A DNA stretch of 15,665 nt from Desulfuromonadales bacterium (lineage in GTDB: Bacteria; Desulfobacterota; Desulfuromonadia; Geobacterales; Pseudopelobacteraceae). Below the pieces are notes generated by a model, which saw only the letters and a list, made by a program, of their open reading frames with translations, was not told the origin of the DNA and made no database searches. The position numbers and the translations under genes are program-made. Where the stretch lies: assembly GCA_015688915.1 (NCBI GenBank), contig JAATGX010000057.1:1-15665 (forward strand), read 5' to 3'. Shown piece by piece: positions 14,292 through 15,665 of the stretch; the first letter of the stretch is position 1, and every line of letters begins with the position of its first letter.

Positions 14292-15111
14292 CAGACAAAG
14301 AATCGGCCGGGCGTTCCATCGTCATGCCGCGGAATATGACCACCATGCCTCGGTGCAGAAACGGGTGGTCGCACGCCTCGAACGGCTGATGGCGGCTCAT
14401 CTGCGTCAGGCCCCGCAGCGGGCGCTGGACCTCGGCTGCGGCACCGGCGCCCTGCTCGCTGTCCTGCACGGGAACTATCGGCAGGCTGGCCTTGTCGGGC
14501 TTGACCTGGCCTTCAACATGGCCCGGCAATCCGCGGTGCGCATGGCAGAGAACGCCCTGCTCGTCAATGGCGACGCCGAACGGATCCCGTTCCGGGACGA
14601 GGCGTTCGATCTGGTCGCTTCGGCATCCACGCTCCAATGGGTTGACCGGCTTGATCTCTGTTTTCAGGAGTGCCATCGGGTTCTGCAAGAGGGGGGACTG
14701 CTGTGTGCGGCCTTTTTCGGGGGCACGACGCTTTGGGAACTGCGGGAGTGTTATCGCGAGGCGGTGACGAACCGTTTCGGCGCCGGCGATGGGCGTCAAG
14801 ACAGGATGCATCGTTTCAGGGACAAGGACGAGGTGCAGCGGGCATTGTCCGGGATTGGCTATGACCAGGTGCTGATCGCCACTGAGACGGAGATGGACTA
14901 CCATGCCGATGTTGCCGGGCTGCTGCGGTCGATCAAGTCGATCGGTGCTGCCACGACCAGTCGCAACGATGCGGGTGGCGGGTTGGGATGGCGCGGACTG
15001 CTGGCCGATATGGCCGCTATCTATCAGGAGCGTTTCCTTGATGGCGGGATGATCCCCGCCACCTATGAGGTCATCTACGTGGTGGCCCGAAAGAGGGAGG
15101 ATGCAGACTAG
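14275..15111 (+). CDS. bioC: Malonyl-ACP O-methyltransferase
   Basis: A 278-residue SAM-dependent methyltransferase that methylates the free carboxyl of malonyl-ACP, priming pimelate synthesis. The SAM motif I is ALDLGCGTG (50-58); a second motif VNGDAERIPFRDEAFDLV and the post-motif SASTLQWVDRL are characteristic of BioC, as is the N-terminal IGRAFHRHAAEYDHHASVQ. Start choice: GTG 14275 is preceded by GGAGGG and makes the N-terminus align with E. coli BioC; ATG 14242 (GGGAG four bases upstream) and ATG 14209 are alternatives adding 11 or 22 residues. It overlaps the end of bioH and meets the arsR-type gene tail to tail with both stops sharing CTAG (15108-15111). No terminator is visible between the two. 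Confidence 0.92.
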   Translation: MAAPSDRQRIGRAFHRHAAEYDHHASVQKRVVARLERLMAAHLRQAPQRALDLGCGTGALLAVLHGNYRQAGLVGLDLAFNMARQSAVRMAENALLVNGDAERIPFRDEAFDLVASASTLQWVDRLDLCFQECHRVLQEGGLLCAAFFGGTTLWELRECYREAVTNRFGAGDGRQDRMHRFRDKDEVQRALSGIGYDQVLIATETEMDYHADVAGLLRSIKSIGAATTSRNDAGGGLGWRGLLADMAAIYQERFLDGGMIPATYEVIYVVARKREDAD

Positions 15112-15383
15112 TCCAGTGACAGGATGATCTTTTTCGCCAGAGGATGAATGACGCTGTAATGCACCTCCACCCCTTCGCGTTTCCCTTCGATGATCCCCTT
15201 GTTCTTGAGTAGCGCCAGATGCTGGGATACCGTGGCCTGCGGCAGTCCGAGGCATTCCCAGATGTGCTTCACATTGCACTCCCTGGTGCAGAGCCCCGCC
15301 ACGATCTTCAAACGGATCGGATGTCCCAATACCTTCAACACCTCTGCCTCTGCATTGAATTGCCTGTCTATGGTGAATTCCAT
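15108..15383 (-). CDS. ArsR-family winged-helix transcriptional regulator
   Basis: A 91-residue winged-helix repressor of the ArsR/SmtB family. It starts with EVLKVLGHPIRLKIVAGLC, has the recognition helix LPQATVSQHLALLKNKGII (47-65) and the wing GKREGVEVHYSV. Three cysteines (Cys32, Cys36, Cys44) sit around the second and third helices, close to where ArsR/CadC-type sensors bind metal, but their spacing differs from the classical ELCVCDL motif; a thiol or metal sensor is possible. AGGGG is eight bases before the ATG. Its own promoter is at 15414-15442. It is divergent from whatever lies beyond the right edge, so it may regulate that unit as well as itself. A link with the biotin genes beyond convergence is not indicated. 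Confidence 0.9.
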   Translation of the reverse strand: MEFTIDRQFNAEAEVLKVLGHPIRLKIVAGLCTRECNVKHIWECLGLPQATVSQHLALLKNKGIIEGKREGVEVHYSVIHPLAKKIILSLD

Positions 15384-15413
15384 GATTCGGCCCCTGAGTG
15401 AATTATTTTTAAA

Positions 15414-15442
15414 AACATATATATAGATTTAATTCCCGTCAA
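15414..15442 (-). promoter_or_regulatory. Probable sigma-70 promoter of the ArsR-family gene
   Basis: Read on the minus strand, TTGACG (15442-15437) and TATGTT (15419-15414) are separated by exactly 17 bases, placing initiation about 25 bases before the start codon. The area is AT-rich, with an ATATATAT palindrome (15417-15424) and a TTTTTAAAAA palindrome (15406-15415) that could hold an autoregulatory operator. No unambiguous plus-strand promoter is visible, though the same AT-rich stretch could serve one. Confidence 0.6.
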
Positions 15443-15473
15443 GTGAAAAGGCGGCTGGTGCAAATGTGGGGGG

Positions 15474-15515
15474 ATGGAAACAGAGGAACGTGAGCTGACC
15501 AGCTACTCGCCGTAG
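15474..15515 (+). other. Possible 13-residue leader peptide frame
   Basis: ATG 15474, directly after a run of six Gs that could act as a ribosome binding site (though unusually close), opens METEERELTSYSP and stops at TAG 15513-15515. It precedes the three-way junction and the terminator-like hairpin, the layout of an attenuator leader. There is no run of one regulatory codon. Chance occurrence is quite possible. Confidence 0.15.
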
Positions 15516-15564
15516 CCGGGCAACGTGTGAGAGCACAGCGGGTTAGCCGCTGTTGCGCTTGGTT

Positions 15565-15616
15565 GTGGATCATTCTGACCTATCAGATCTCTCTTCGTAA
15601 GATCCACTGTTTTTTT
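15565..15616 (+). terminator. Terminator-like hairpin with an alternative pairing
   Basis: GTGGATC (15565-15571) pairs with GATCCAC (15601-15607); two bases later comes a run of seven Ts (15610-15616). The 29-base loop contains a small hairpin, CTGA/TCAG (15575-15586). GATCT at 15586-15590 can pair instead with AGATC at 15600-15604, so the two structures exclude each other. The stem is modest, so termination strength is uncertain. Confidence 0.5.
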
Positions 15617-15665
15617 CAACCCAGGAGTCCCATAAGGGACGTTGTTGATTAGTTGACTAACTCGA

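Larger units (their letters stand above)
15453..15616 (+). ncRNA. Candidate structured RNA or 5' leader, family not recognised
   Basis: No normal-sized protein gene lies between 15384 and the window end. If transcribed on the plus strand, this part can fold into: a 7-bp stem of 15453-15459 with 15498-15504; a three-way junction closed by GCAAC (15520-15524) with GTTGC (15552-15556) that contains a 3-bp hairpin (15525-15527 with 15534-15536) and a 5-bp hairpin (AGCGG 15537-15541 with CCGCT 15547-15551) with no unpaired bases at the junction; and a terminator-like hairpin followed by Ts. This could be an sRNA or a riboswitch/attenuator leader for a gene beyond the edge. I could not match it to a known RNA class by eye. 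Confidence 0.35.

Noticed and set aside
15485..15497. Thirteen bases (GGAACGTGAGCTG) resembling a conserved part of 23S rRNA domain VI
   Set aside because: The similarity ends there: the following bases do not continue the rRNA sequence, and no other rRNA segment is present.
15614..15659. A second BirA operator near the window end
   Set aside because: GTTGACTA matches one arm, but no TTGTNAACC-like arm lies 14-16 bases away; the nearest TTTCAACC is about 30 bases off.
1..15665. CRISPR array, tRNA, insertion sequence or phage genes
   Set aside because: No regular repeat-spacer pattern, cloverleaf, transposase motif or terminal inverted repeats were seen on either strand.

Overview
The window looks like chromosomal DNA of a Gram-negative, strictly anaerobic Geobacter/Pelobacter-type bacterium (Desulfuromonadia, formerly Deltaproteobacteria). 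This is inferred from GC-rich, tightly packed operons, a single-domain HDOD protein, an ABC-transporter-dependent surface polysaccharide cluster, a bioF-bioH-bioC operon behind a BirA-type operator, and small Cys-rich proteins. Species cannot be assigned from the sequence alone.

Layout. 97-936: HDOD signalling protein. 978-7957: a co-directional, mostly overlapping polysaccharide operon: UbiA-type polyprenyl-phosphate phosphoribosyltransferase-like protein, family 2 glycosyltransferase, Wzm-type permease, short Wzt-type ATPase, an AT-rich family 4 glycosyltransferase (probably acquired), a UDP-galactopyranose mutase of the long eukaryotic-like type, and a family 9 (heptosyltransferase-type) glycosyltransferase. 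7954-8139 (minus): a 61-residue Cys-rich protein, convergent with the last gene. 8246-12186: nucleotide-sugar genes rfbB and rfbD (dTDP-rhamnose branch), a stand-alone cupin mannose-6-phosphate isomerase, a lipoprotein, and a GTP:mannose-1-phosphate guanylyltransferase (GDP-mannose branch), ending in a clear intrinsic terminator. 12246-15111: BirA operator and the biotin genes bioF, bioH, bioC. 15108-15383 (minus): an ArsR-family repressor with its own promoter. 15443-15665: no protein gene of normal size, but strong RNA secondary structure followed by a terminator-like hairpin, possibly the leader of a gene beyond the window.

How they work together. The polysaccharide genes suggest a glycan built in the cytoplasm on a polyprenyl carrier with galactofuranose (from the mutase), rhamnose and mannose donors, then exported by Wzm/Wzt. 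The set UbiA + 300-residue GT2 + Wzm/Wzt + Galf mutase + rhamnose synthesis resembles the parts list of mycobacterial arabinogalactan assembly; this is a hypothesis, because Wzm/Wzt plus Glf also occurs in Klebsiella D-galactan O antigens. The biotin genes encode the pimeloyl-ACP branch (BioC methylates malonyl-ACP, BioH removes the methyl ester) and the first ring-assembly step (BioF).

The observations most worth a second look are the eukaryotic-like mutase with all recalled active-site residues at matching spacing, the arabinogalactan-like gene combination, the AT-rich insert between an odd wzt 3' end and an 11-codon gene remnant, and the structured RNA at the right edge.
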